A DNA stretch of 64,000 bases from Streptomyces sp. A012304. GTDB taxonomy: Bacteria; Actinomycetota; Actinomycetes; Streptomycetales; Streptomycetaceae. Both the position numbers and the translations under genes were made by a program. The notes below the pieces were generated by a model. The model did no database searches and was not told the origin of the DNA. It saw only the letters and a list, made by a program, of their open reading frames with translations. Shown in pieces: positions 8,693 to 16,600 of the stretch. Positions within the stretch are counted from its first letter, which is position 1; each line of letters opens with the position of its first letter. The stretch covers positions 1 to 64,000 of the forward strand of contig NZ_BQUN01000118.1 in NCBI RefSeq assembly GCF_026008495.1, in the 5' to 3' direction.

Positions 8693-8741
8693 CCGGCAGT
8701 CGGGACGCCGGGCCGGTCGTCCGCCCGAGGGCCGCCGCGGC

Positions 8742-10127
8742 TCAGGCCCAGGCGGTCACCGGGACGAAGGAGCTGTCCTGCCGGAAGAGGTCCGTGCCGT
8801 CGGCCTGCTCCACCCGCAGTTGGTAGTCGTAGTGGCGCAGGTAGTACCCCGGGTAGTTGTACGACTCGAAGCGCACCGAACCGCTCGCCGTGCCCGTCCG
8901 CGCGATGAACGTGGCGTCCTTGGCGAAGGTCGAGGTGCCGTCGTTGGGGTCGAAGCGGGCGCGGAAGGAGTAGTGGCGCAGGTAGTTGCCGGCCGCGTCG
9001 CGGAAGGAGTAGCCGTTGGAGTCGGCGAGGCCCGGGACGACGGTGAAGGTGGCGGCCTGCTTCTCGGCGGTGGTGCTGGAGGCCGTCACCACCGGGAGGT
9101 TGAGCAGCCCGGACTGCCGCATCCAGTGGCGGGTGGTGTAGTTGACCGAGCGGAAGGAGCGGGTGACGTTCTTCGCGAGGGTCACCCCGCCGGAGACCGT
9201 CTCCTTGATGACGGTGAAGTGCCGGGCCGTGCCGGACACGGCGGGCATGGCCTTGGGGGTGCTCCAGGTGGCGAAGGTGTCGTAGCTGTCGCTGTAGTAG
9301 TAGTTGCCGTCGCCGTAGCCGTCGAAGAAGAGCCGCCAGGCGCCGTTGTCGAGCTGGACGAGCGCGGGGCCCTCGCGGTAGCTGCCCCAGCCGGCCCAGT
9401 CGCCGGTGCGGGAGATGGTGTAGGGGCCGTTGAGGTTCGAGGCGGTGGCGTACTCGATGTACTTGGTCGTCTCGTTCTTGGTGAAGGCGTGGTAGGTCGA
9501 GCCGATCTTCACGATGAACGTGTCGATGTGGTTCTCGCCGATGCCGGCCAGGGCGACCGGTGAACTCCAGGCGGTCAGCGCCGAGTTGGTGGCCCGCAGC
9601 CGGTACGGGGTGAAGATCCACTGGTCGTCGGTGGTCGAGCAGGACACGATGACGTTGACGCTGCCGTCGCTGTCGACGAACCACTCCGGGGCCCAGGCGC
9701 GGGAGAGGTTGGCGATCGGGACCGTGTAGTCGTACAGGAAGGTCCAGTTGAGCCGGTCGGCGCTGCGGGCGAAGCCGATGGTGGTGCTGACGTCCTGCCA
9801 GGTGTGGGTGGTGTAGGTGATGTAGTAGTAGCCGTCGGTGTGCTTGAAGATGCTCGCGTCGCGGATGCGGTTGCTGGGCGGGGTGTAGGCGGAGGCCTTG
9901 GCGAGGCGGAAGTCGGTGGCGTCGTCCGACTGGTAGACGTTGACCGTGCCGTCGTTGCTGTTGAGGAACGGCACGATCGTGTAGCGGGTGGCCGAGCCGC
10001 TGGGCGGCGCGGCGGCGAGGGCCGTGCCGAGCAGGCCGGGGAACTCGCCGAGGACGAGCGCCGAGGCGGGCAGTGCGGTCAGCGCCCGCAGCAGGGCGCG
10101 GCGCGACGGGGTGGGACGTGTGGTCAT
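8742..10127 (-). CDS. Secreted GH43-like glycosidase with C-terminal AbfB domain
   Basis: 461 aa. The N-terminus carries a Tat signal (PSRRALLRALTALPASALVL, cleavage likely after LAAA near residue 40). Residues ~45-310 look like a five-bladed GH43-type propeller: RDASIFKHTDGYYYITYTTH, WAPEWFVDSDGSVNV and YREGPALVQLDNG carry the acidic residues expected at the catalytic centre. Residues ~320-461 form an AbfB/CBM42 arabinose-binding domain (SFRSVNYTTRHWMRQSG, then two NYLRHYSF/YYLRHYDY-type repeats). The product probably trims arabinan or arabinoxylan outside the cell. It stands alone, with 245 bp of upstream DNA shared with the divergent amidase gene. Substrate is inferred from the AbfB domain only. 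Confidence 0.85.
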   Translation of the reverse strand: MTTRPTPSRRALLRALTALPASALVLGEFPGLLGTALAAAPPSGSATRYTIVPFLNSNDGTVNVYQSDDATDFRLAKASAYTPPSNRIRDASIFKHTDGYYYITYTTHTWQDVSTTIGFARSADRLNWTFLYDYTVPIANLSRAWAPEWFVDSDGSVNVIVSCSTTDDQWIFTPYRLRATNSALTAWSSPVALAGIGENHIDTFIVKIGSTYHAFTKNETTKYIEYATASNLNGPYTISRTGDWAGWGSYREGPALVQLDNGAWRLFFDGYGDGNYYYSDSYDTFATWSTPKAMPAVSGTARHFTVIKETVSGGVTLAKNVTRSFRSVNYTTRHWMRQSGLLNLPVVTASSTTAEKQAATFTVVPGLADSNGYSFRDAAGNYLRHYSFRARFDPNDGTSTFAKDATFIARTGTASGSVRFESYNYPGYYLRHYDYQLRVEQADGTDLFRQDSSFVPVTAWA

Positions 10128-10372
10128 GTGCGGCTCTTCCTAACGGCTCAGGGCCCCCACGACTCGGGGGTTCGACATGCCGAACAGGGTTCGGAAAGTC
10201 GATCAGAAGGTAGGGGTGAGGCCGGGGCGCGTCAATGCTTTGCGCAGGAACGGGAGCGCCCTGTGGGACGCCTGTGGCCTGCGGGGCACGCGCATCCGGC
10301 GGAAGAACGTTCCGCTGACGGCCCGCCAGAGGTTACCGTGCGGTAGACGACGTGCTCCCGGAGGTGTCCCGC

Positions 10373-11809
10373 ATGACGCTCGACCGTTCCGCAGGCCTGG
10401 TGGACACCGCCCGTGCGCTCGCCGCCGGGGAGGTCTCCTCCCGCACGCTGGTCGAGCGGACCCTGGCGCGGATCGAGGCGACCCAGGGCACCCTCAACGC
10501 GTTCCGGATCGTGCGCGCCGAGGCCGCCCTCGCCGAAGCGGAGGCGGCGGACCGGAAGTTGGCCGCCGGGGTGCGCACACCCCTGCTCGGGGTGCCCGTC
10601 GCCGTCAAGGACGACATGGACGTGGCCGGCGAGCCGACCGCCTTCGGCTGCCAGGGCGAGCACCCGCCGGCCGCCGAGGACGGGGAGGCGGTACGGCGGC
10701 TGCGGGCCGCCGGCGCCGTGATCGTCGGCAAGACCAACACCTGCGAACTCGGACAGTGGCCGTTCACCGAGGGCCCGGCCTTCGGCGCCACCCGCAACCC
10801 GTGGAACACCGAGCACACCCCGGGCGGCTCCTCGGGCGGCTCGGCGGCCGCGGTGGCGGCGGGGCTGGTGCCGGCCGCGCTCGGCTCGGACGGGGCCGGC
10901 TCGGTGCGCATCCCGGCGGCCTGGACGCACCTGGTCGGCATCAAGCCGCAGCGCGGGCGCGTCTCCACCTGGCCGCGCGGCGAGTCCTTCCAGGGCATCA
11001 CGGTCAACGGCACCCTGGCCCGGACCGTGGCCGACGCGGCGCTGCTGCTCGACGCGGCCTGCGGCAACCACGCGCGCGACCCGCACCGGCCGCCCGCCGT
11101 CGACGCCTCGGCGGCCGTCGGCCGCGACCCCGGGCGGCTGCGGATCGCGCTCGCGCTGAAGCCGCCGTTCACCGCCGTGCCCGCCCGGCTGCGGCCCGAG
11201 GTGCGCGCCCGGGTCGTCGAACTCGCCGAACGGCTCGCCGCGTCGGGGCACATCGTCGAGGAGGCCGACCCGCCCTACGGGCAGATCGGGCTGACCTTCG
11301 TGCCCCGGGCGACCGCCGGGATCGCGGAGTTCGTCGCCGAGGCGCCCTTCCCCGCGCTGCTCGACCGGCGCACCCGCGACGCCGCCCGGCTCGGCCGGCT
11401 CCTCGGCGGGGCCCCGCTGCGGGCCGCCCGGCGCGCGGAGGCGGCCCTGCACCGCCGTATCGGCGCCTTCTTCGCTCGCTACGACGTCGTCCTCGCGCCG
11501 ACCACGGCCACTCCCCCGCCGCGCATCGGGGCCATGGCCGAGCTGGGCGGATTCGCCACCGACCGGGCCATGATCGCCGCCTGCCCGTACGCCTGGCCGT
11601 GGAACGTGCTGGGGTGGCCCGGCGTCAACGTGCCCGCCGGCTTCACGCCCGGCGGGCTGCCGGTCGGGGCGCAGTTCCTCGGCCCGGCGAACAGCGAGCC
11701 GCTGCTGCTCTCGCTCGCCGCGCAGGTGGAGGCGGAGGCGCGTTGGCACGAACGGTGGCCTCGGCCGCTCACCGAGGATTCCCCGGCCGCCGGGGCGCCC
11801 CTACCCTGA
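10373..11809 (+). CDS. Amidase signature family hydrolase
   Basis: 478 aa from ATG 10373, chosen because GGAGGTG lies 6-7 bp upstream; the GTG at 10352 would bury that RBS in the gene. It carries the amidase signature: the catalytic Lys in VPVAVKDDMDVAG, the Gly/Ser-rich loop TPGGSSGGSAAAVAAGLVPA, and the cis-Ser/Ser nucleophile in GSDGAGSVRIPA, so the Ser-cisSer-Lys triad is intact. Family members hydrolyse amides or act as GatA-like amidotransferases; the lack of gatB/gatC nearby and the sequence length favour a free-standing amidase. Cytoplasmic. Substrate unknown. The next gene starts 5 bp after the stop, suggesting cotranscription. Confidence 0.9.
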   Translation: MTLDRSAGLVDTARALAAGEVSSRTLVERTLARIEATQGTLNAFRIVRAEAALAEAEAADRKLAAGVRTPLLGVPVAVKDDMDVAGEPTAFGCQGEHPPAAEDGEAVRRLRAAGAVIVGKTNTCELGQWPFTEGPAFGATRNPWNTEHTPGGSSGGSAAAVAAGLVPAALGSDGAGSVRIPAAWTHLVGIKPQRGRVSTWPRGESFQGITVNGTLARTVADAALLLDAACGNHARDPHRPPAVDASAAVGRDPGRLRIALALKPPFTAVPARLRPEVRARVVELAERLAASGHIVEEADPPYGQIGLTFVPRATAGIAEFVAEAPFPALLDRRTRDAARLGRLLGGAPLRAARRAEAALHRRIGAFFARYDVVLAPTTATPPPRIGAMAELGGFATDRAMIAACPYAWPWNVLGWPGVNVPAGFTPGGLPVGAQFLGPANSEPLLLSLAAQVEAEARWHERWPRPLTEDSPAAGAPLP

Positions 11810-11813
11810 GTCC

Positions 11814-12032
11814 ATGGACGATGCGTCGATGGTCGGGCTCATGGGGCGGGTCACCGGGACGGTCGGACCGGGACTGGTCGGCGAGGTGATCGTCCGGGTG
11901 CGGGGCGGCGCCGAGCACTTCCTGGCGTACCCGGCGAACGGCACGGGCCGGATCGCGCCCGGCACCGTCGTGATGATCGTGGAACACCTGCCGCCCAGGA
12001 CCGTGTACGTCACGGAGGCGTACGACGGTTGA
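11814..12032 (+). CDS. Small NfeD-like OB-fold protein
   Basis: 72 aa, MDDASMVGLMGRVTGTVGPG then EVIVRVRGGAEHFLAYPANG and VMIVEHLPPRTVYVTEAYD. This is a compact beta-rich sequence resembling the C-terminal OB domain of NfeD proteins, which pair with flotillins in bacteria; the flotillin gene follows 131 bp downstream. There is no TM segment, so the membrane part of a full NfeD is missing. It probably works with the flotillin in membrane microdomain organisation. The assignment relies on size, fold pattern and neighbour. Confidence 0.7.
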   Translation: MDDASMVGLMGRVTGTVGPGLVGEVIVRVRGGAEHFLAYPANGTGRIAPGTVVMIVEHLPPRTVYVTEAYDG

Positions 12033-12163
12033 GCCTGCCGGGACGCGGGTGAGAGCCGGGCGTCAAGGTTTCGGCAAGGAACGGCAAGCGCCTTCACGCG
12101 GGGCCCGTGCGGGCGCACACTCCCTTCGTCCGGTGCCGGACGGGCACCATCAAAAGGGGGCGT

Positions 12164-13645
12164 ATGCCGATGGTCGTCGGCGTGGTTGCGGGGGTGGCGG
12201 TCGTCGCCGCCCTCGTTGTGATCGGTCTGTTCAAGATGATGTGGCGGGTCGCCGAACCCAACGAGGCACTCGTCATCTCCGGCTCCGCGCACCGTACGGA
12301 GGGGCTGGAGGAGGGCATGGGCTTTCGCATCGTCACCGGCCGGGGCACGCTGGTGCTGCCCGGGGTGCAGGTGGTGCGGAAGCTGTCGCTGGACCTGAAC
12401 GAGACGGAACTCCAGGTGGACTGCGTGACCCACCAGGGCATTCCGCTCAGGGTGCGCGGCGTGGTCATCTTCAAGGTGGGCGACGACTTCGTGTCGATCG
12501 CCAACGCGGCCCGCCGCTTCCTGGACCAGCAGAAGCTGATGTCGGAGCGGGTGCACAACGTCTTCGCCGGCCATCTGCGGTCCATCGTGGGCGGGTTGAC
12601 CGTCGAGGACATGATCCGGGACCGGGAGAAGCTCACCGGGCAGACCCGGGCCGCGTGCGGCACGGAGATGGAGAAACTGGGCCTGATCGTGGACTCGTTG
12701 CAGATCCACGAGATCGAGGACCCGACCGGTTACATCAAGAACCTGGCGATGCCGCACGCGGCGGCCGTGCAGCGCGACGCGCGGATCGCGCAGGCGGAGG
12801 CCAACCGGCTGGCGACGGAGGCGGAGCAGCAGTCGTTCGCGCGGATGGCGGAGGCCACCCGGGACAGCGAGATCCTCCAGGCCGGCTACCAGGCCGAACG
12901 GGACAAGGCGGCCGCGGCGGCCCGGCAGGCGGGACCGTTGGCCGAGGCCGCCGCCCGGCAGGAGGTCGTCGTGCAGGAGACGCGGGTCGCCGAACTGGAG
13001 GCGCACCGGCGCGAGCAGCAGCTCCAGGCCGATGTCCGCAAGCCCGCGGACGCGATGGCGTACGAGAAGCGGACCCTGGCCGAGGCCGAGCGTGACGCGC
13101 GGATCTCGGCGGCGCAGGCCAAGGCGAAGGAGACGGAGCTGGCGGCCGCCGCCGAGGCGACCCGGGTGAAGACGGCGGCCGGCGCGGAGGCCGAGGCGAC
13201 GAAGACCCGGGGTGCGGCCACGGCGGCGGCGACCCGGGCCACCGGTGAGGCCGAGGCGGCCGCCGCCCAGGCGAAGGGGCTCGCGGAGGCCGAGGCGGCC
13301 AGGGCGAAGGGGCTCGCGGAGGCCGAGGCCATCAAGGCGCGGGCCGCCGCCCTCGCCGAGAACCAGGAGGCCGTCGTCGCCCAGCAACTCGCCGAGAACT
13401 GGCCGGAGATCGTCCGGGCCGGCGCGTCCGCCTTCGGCAATGTCGACAACATGGTGCTGCTCAACGGCGCCGACGGCATGTCCGAGCTGTTCGCCAAGGC
13501 GCTCACGATGGGCGGCACCGGCCTGGGTCTTGCCCGGCAGCTGCTGGCGTCCATGAACCCCAACGGCCAGGGGGCGCCGGAGAGTTCCCTCAACGGCGTG
13601 GTGCCCGCGCCGCCCGCGCGGAAGGTGCCCGTCGAGGAGAAGTGA
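12164..13645 (+). CDS. Flotillin-family SPFH/PHB protein
   Basis: 493 aa from ATG 12164, which has AAGGGGG just upstream; the longer reading to 12107 is a non-hydrophobic Arg-rich extension and was rejected. A single N-terminal TM (VVGVVAGVAVVAALVVIGLF) is followed by an SPFH domain (~25-200; EPNEALVISGSAH, LSLDLNETELQVDCVTHQGI, VHNVFAGHLRSIVGGLTVED). A long Ala/Glu/Lys coiled coil follows (~210-430), with EAEA repeats and a duplicated KGLAEAEA unit near 13275-13330. This is the standard flotillin layout. It scaffolds membrane domains and oligomerises; the upstream NfeD-like gene fits. A hairpin follows the stop. Confidence 0.9.
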   Translation: MPMVVGVVAGVAVVAALVVIGLFKMMWRVAEPNEALVISGSAHRTEGLEEGMGFRIVTGRGTLVLPGVQVVRKLSLDLNETELQVDCVTHQGIPLRVRGVVIFKVGDDFVSIANAARRFLDQQKLMSERVHNVFAGHLRSIVGGLTVEDMIRDREKLTGQTRAACGTEMEKLGLIVDSLQIHEIEDPTGYIKNLAMPHAAAVQRDARIAQAEANRLATEAEQQSFARMAEATRDSEILQAGYQAERDKAAAAARQAGPLAEAAARQEVVVQETRVAELEAHRREQQLQADVRKPADAMAYEKRTLAEAERDARISAAQAKAKETELAAAAEATRVKTAAGAEAEATKTRGAATAAATRATGEAEAAAAQAKGLAEAEAARAKGLAEAEAIKARAAALAENQEAVVAQQLAENWPEIVRAGASAFGNVDNMVLLNGADGMSELFAKALTMGGTGLGLARQLLASMNPNGQGAPESSLNGVVPAPPARKVPVEEK

Positions 13646-13650
13646 CGCTC

Positions 13651-13682
13651 CCGTGGGGGCGCCCTTCGAGGTGCCCCCACGG
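13651..13682 (+). terminator. Hairpin after the flotillin gene
   Basis: 10-bp stem CCGTGGGGGC / GCCCCCACGG with a 12-nt loop, starting 6 bp after the stop. Downstream, CACGGGGA occurs three times (13678, 13703, 13738) before the next gene. Confidence 0.6.
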
Positions 13683-13775
13683 GGATGCCACGAGGGCACC
13701 TTCACGGGGAACCCAGGGGAATCCGCGGGGGAACCCTCACGGGGAGCCCACCGGGCAAGCCTCTAAGGTGCCCCC

Positions 13776-14222
13776 GTGACCGCGTTTACCGAAGAGCACG
13801 TTCCCGGCCGTTCCGGCCCCTCGGCCACCACCGAGGCCGACCCGCGCGAGGTCGGCCGGGTGCGCACCGAGTACTCCCCCGCGCACGACGGCGACCCCGA
13901 TCCCGGGGAGATCGTCTGGACGTGGGTGCCGTTCGAGGAGAACGACGGGCGGGGCAAGGACCGTCCGGTGCTGGTGGTCGCCCGTGAGGCGGCCGGGACG
14001 TTTCTCGCCGTGCAGCTGTCGAGCAAGCGGCACGACGGGGACCGGGAGTGGGTGCCGATCGGCAACGGGCCCTGGGACCGCTCGGGACGCGACTCCTGGG
14101 TCGACGTGGACCGGGTGCTGCGCCTGCACGAGCAGGGCATGCGGCGGGAGGCGTGCGCGCTGGACCGGATGCGGTTCAACCTGGTGGTGCACCGGCTGCG
14201 CGAGCGCTACGGCTGGAGCTGA
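13776..14222 (+). CDS. PemK/MazF-like protein with N-terminal extension
   Basis: 148 aa from GTG 13776. An N-terminal ~35-residue polar extension precedes a PemK-like core: GEIVWTWVPFEENDGRGKDRPVLVVAR matches the GDIVW..PFEE...KDRPVLVV opening of these proteins, followed by FLAVQLSSKRHDGDREWVPIG and SWVDVDRVLRLHEQGMRREACALD. PemK/MazF toxins are ribonucleases, but in Streptomyces such proteins often occur without an antitoxin and may be non-toxic. No antitoxin gene is adjacent. The 3' end overlaps the convergent TIGR02452 gene by 16 bp. Confidence 0.75.
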   Translation: MTAFTEEHVPGRSGPSATTEADPREVGRVRTEYSPAHDGDPDPGEIVWTWVPFEENDGRGKDRPVLVVAREAAGTFLAVQLSSKRHDGDREWVPIGNGPWDRSGRDSWVDVDRVLRLHEQGMRREACALDRMRFNLVVHRLRERYGWS

Positions 14223-15028
14223 AAGGCCCGCGCGAAGGCGCCCCGCACCGCGCTGTCCGGCGTCCGGTCCAGCACCCCGAACACCACGTGCTCGAAGGTG
14301 TGCGCGAACCGCCCGCCGGGGCCGAGCAGCGCCCGGAACGCCCCCGCCACCTGCGCGGGGTCGTTGCGGAAGACGCCGCAGCCCCAGGCGCCGAGCACCA
14401 GCCGCCGGTAGCCGTGCGCGGCGGCGGTCTCCAGGACCCGCTCGGCGCGGACGGCGAGGGCGCGCGGCAGCTCGGGCGCGCGTCGCGGCTCCGTACGCAG
14501 CACCACGCCCGCGTTCGGCGCGGCGGCCGTGAGGAATCCGGCGCTGTAGGGCTCGTCCAGCAACCGGCCCCGGTCGTCGCGGAAGACGGGCACGGCCGGT
14601 GAGTGGATGACACGGTCCGTGTAGACGGGGTCGCGGTGGGCGCGGTGGTGGTCGTAGAACGCGCGTGCCCGCAGCAGGCAGGTGTGCAGTGCGGAGGCGC
14701 GGCACAGGGCCTCCTCCTGGGCCTGGGCGCCGTTGAGGTAGCCGCCGCCGGGGTTGCGGGCGGAGGCGAAGTTGAGTACCGCCACCGGTGCCGTGTCCGC
14801 GAGGCGGCGGGCGGCTTCCAGGCTGCTCTCGCCGGTGACCTCGACGGACGTCTCCACCGGTGCCCGCCGGGGCACGGGCACCGGGTCCGGCCCGACCACG
14901 CGGGTGCCCTCCCGGGCCGCCCGGATGCGCGCCGCGAGGGACACCTCGCGCCCGTCGGCCGTGCGGTACCCGCCCGCGGCCACGATCTCCTCGGTCTGGC
15001 GCGCGATGCCGCGCAGCCGCGCGCTCAC
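14207..15028 (-). CDS. TIGR02452 family microbial poly(ADP-ribose) glycohydrolase-like protein
   Basis: 273 aa from GTG 15028 (MSARLRGIARQTEEIVAAGG), the usual family start; the longer frame to 15250 is non-coding in composition. The PARG signature is present: ASARNPGGGYLNGAQAQEE, with the GGG loop at 94-96 and the tandem catalytic Glu at 105-106. Later motifs include FLTAAAPNAG and LVLGAWGCGVFRNDP, both typical of the macrodomain-like fold. Expected activity is removal of ADP-ribose chains or ADP-ribose derivatives from proteins or nucleic acids. The gene is solitary and convergent with the PemK-like gene. Confidence 0.9.
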   Translation of the reverse strand: MSARLRGIARQTEEIVAAGGYRTADGREVSLAARIRAAREGTRVVGPDPVPVPRRAPVETSVEVTGESSLEAARRLADTAPVAVLNFASARNPGGGYLNGAQAQEEALCRASALHTCLLRARAFYDHHRAHRDPVYTDRVIHSPAVPVFRDDRGRLLDEPYSAGFLTAAAPNAGVVLRTEPRRAPELPRALAVRAERVLETAAAHGYRRLVLGAWGCGVFRNDPAQVAGAFRALLGPGGRFAHTFEHVVFGVLDRTPDSAVRGAFARAFQLQP

Positions 15029-15147
15029 GGCGCCACCCCCGTGCGCGCCGTGAACACACGCCGGCGCCTCTCCCCCGTCGTGCTCATGAACGCATCCTGA
15101 GCGATGCCCGTCCTGCGGTGCAACAGGGTTTCCCGAGCCCCGAAACA

Positions 15148-15170
15148 ACTCGGAATTTCGCATTCCGAGT
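15148..15170. promoter_or_regulatory. Inverted repeat upstream of egtA (candidate operator)
   Basis: Perfect 9-bp arms ACTCGGAAT and ATTCCGAGT separated by TTCGC, lying 126 bp before the egtA start in the 267-bp gap between the TIGR02452 gene and egtA. TTGTGC repeats follow at 15184 and 15194. It could be a regulator site for the ergothioneine operon; the regulator is unknown. Confidence 0.4.
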
Positions 15171-15295
15171 CCTGAAGGTACCGTTGTGCACCCTTGTGCG
15201 AACGGCGCTGACGGTCTTGGGTGGGACAGGTGATGCCGGTCCGGGTCCACCGACGCCGGACCGGTGGCATGGTGGAATCTCAGGAGGATCCCGAC

Positions 15296-16600
15296 ATGTC
15301 CGATTCGTCAAGCATCTCGGTGGACGGCTGTACGGAGCCCCGTACCGCCCTCACCGAGGCCGAGGTGGAAGCTCTGGTCCGGGGCATCTGTTTCAAGACC
15401 GGCCCGCCCCGCACCGTCGGGGTCGAACTGGAATGGCTCGTCCACGAGCTGCGCGAACCGCGGCTCCCCGTGACACCCGAACGACTGGAAGCGGCCTATG
15501 CCGCACTGGGGTCCGTGCCGTTGGGGTCGGCCCTCACCGTGGAACCCGGCGGACAGCTGGAGCTGAGCTCGCCGCCCGCCGCCTCCCTCACGGAGTGCGT
15601 CGACACCGTCTCCGCCGACCTGGCCGCCGTCCGCGCGGTCCTGCGCGAGTCGGGCCTCGCCCTGTCCGGCCTGGGCACGGACCCCTGGCACCCGCCCCGC
15701 CGGTTCCTGCACGAGCCCCGCTACGACGCCATGGAGGCCTGCCTGGACCGCACGGGTCCGGCCGGCCGGGCCATGATGTGCACCTCGGCGTCCGTGCAGG
15801 TCTGCCTGGACGCCGGCCACGAGGAGCCCGGCCCGCTGGGGCACGGGCGGCGCTGGTGGATGGCGCACACGCTCGGCGCGGTGCTGGTCGCCGCCTTCGC
15901 CAACTCCCCCGTGCTCGGCAGCACCCCCACCGGCTGGCGCTGCACCCGGCAGTTGCTGTGGATGGAGATCGGCGCCGGCCGCGCGGGCGCTCCCCTCCCG
16001 GACGCCGACCCCCGCACGGCCTGGGCCCGGCACGTGCTGGACGCGCCGGTGATGTGCGTACGCCGCGACAGCGGCCCCTGGGACGTGCCCGAGCGGCTGA
16101 CGTTCCGCGAGTGGACCAGGACGGGCACGCCGACCCGGGCGGATCTCGACTACCACATCTCCACCCTGTTCCCGCCGGTGCGGCCGCGCGGCCATCTGGA
16201 GCTGCGCATGATCGACGCGCAGCCCGGCGAGGACGGCTGGATCGTGCCGCTCGCCGTGACGACCGCGCTGTTCGACGACCCGGAGGCCGCCGAGAGCGCC
16301 CACCGCGCGGTGAAACCGCTGGCCGAACGGGCCCTGCCGCGTCCCGCCCCGCACAACCCGCTGTGGATCCAGGCGGCCCGCGCCGGGCTGACCGATCCCG
16401 AGCTGCGCGAGGTCGCCGTCGCCTGCTTCACGGCCGCGCTGGAGGCGCTGCCCCGGCTCGGTGCCGGCCTCGCGGTCACCGACGCCGTCGGCGCCTACCT
16501 GGACCGCTATGTCCTGCGGGGCCGCTGCCCCGCCGACGACCAGCTCGACCTCCTGGGCCACCCCGACGGCCGCACCCACGGGAAGGACTTCCGCCCATGA
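15296..16600 (+). CDS. egtA: Ergothioneine biosynthesis glutamate-cysteine ligase EgtA
   Basis: 434 aa from ATG 15296, with AGGAGG 8 bp upstream. It has the GCS2 fold of the EgtA family: TVGVELEWLVHELREPRLPV near the N-terminus (substrate/Mg-binding E-x-E), LTVEPGGQLELSSPPAASLTE, and the HLELRMIDAQPG motif near 300. It ligates glutamate and cysteine to give gamma-glutamylcysteine, the sulfur donor used by EgtB. It is the first gene of a tight egtABCD operon and overlaps egtB by 4 bp (ATGA). Length matches actinobacterial EgtA. Confidence 0.95.
   Translation: MSDSSSISVDGCTEPRTALTEAEVEALVRGICFKTGPPRTVGVELEWLVHELREPRLPVTPERLEAAYAALGSVPLGSALTVEPGGQLELSSPPAASLTECVDTVSADLAAVRAVLRESGLALSGLGTDPWHPPRRFLHEPRYDAMEACLDRTGPAGRAMMCTSASVQVCLDAGHEEPGPLGHGRRWWMAHTLGAVLVAAFANSPVLGSTPTGWRCTRQLLWMEIGAGRAGAPLPDADPRTAWARHVLDAPVMCVRRDSGPWDVPERLTFREWTRTGTPTRADLDYHISTLFPPVRPRGHLELRMIDAQPGEDGWIVPLAVTTALFDDPEAAESAHRAVKPLAERALPRPAPHNPLWIQAARAGLTDPELREVAVACFTAALEALPRLGAGLAVTDAVGAYLDRYVLRGRCPADDQLDLLGHPDGRTHGKDFRP

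Noticed and set aside
13678-13745. Three CACGGGGA copies as a possible operator array
   Set aside because: Spacing is 25 and 35 bp with no symmetry and the tract sits between a terminator and a start; probably chance in G-rich DNA.
14860-16596. 1026-aa frame extending far upstream of egtB
   Set aside because: Sequence before MTGPAPETPD is a shadow of egtA in another frame; the ATG at 16597 overlapping the egtA stop is the real start.
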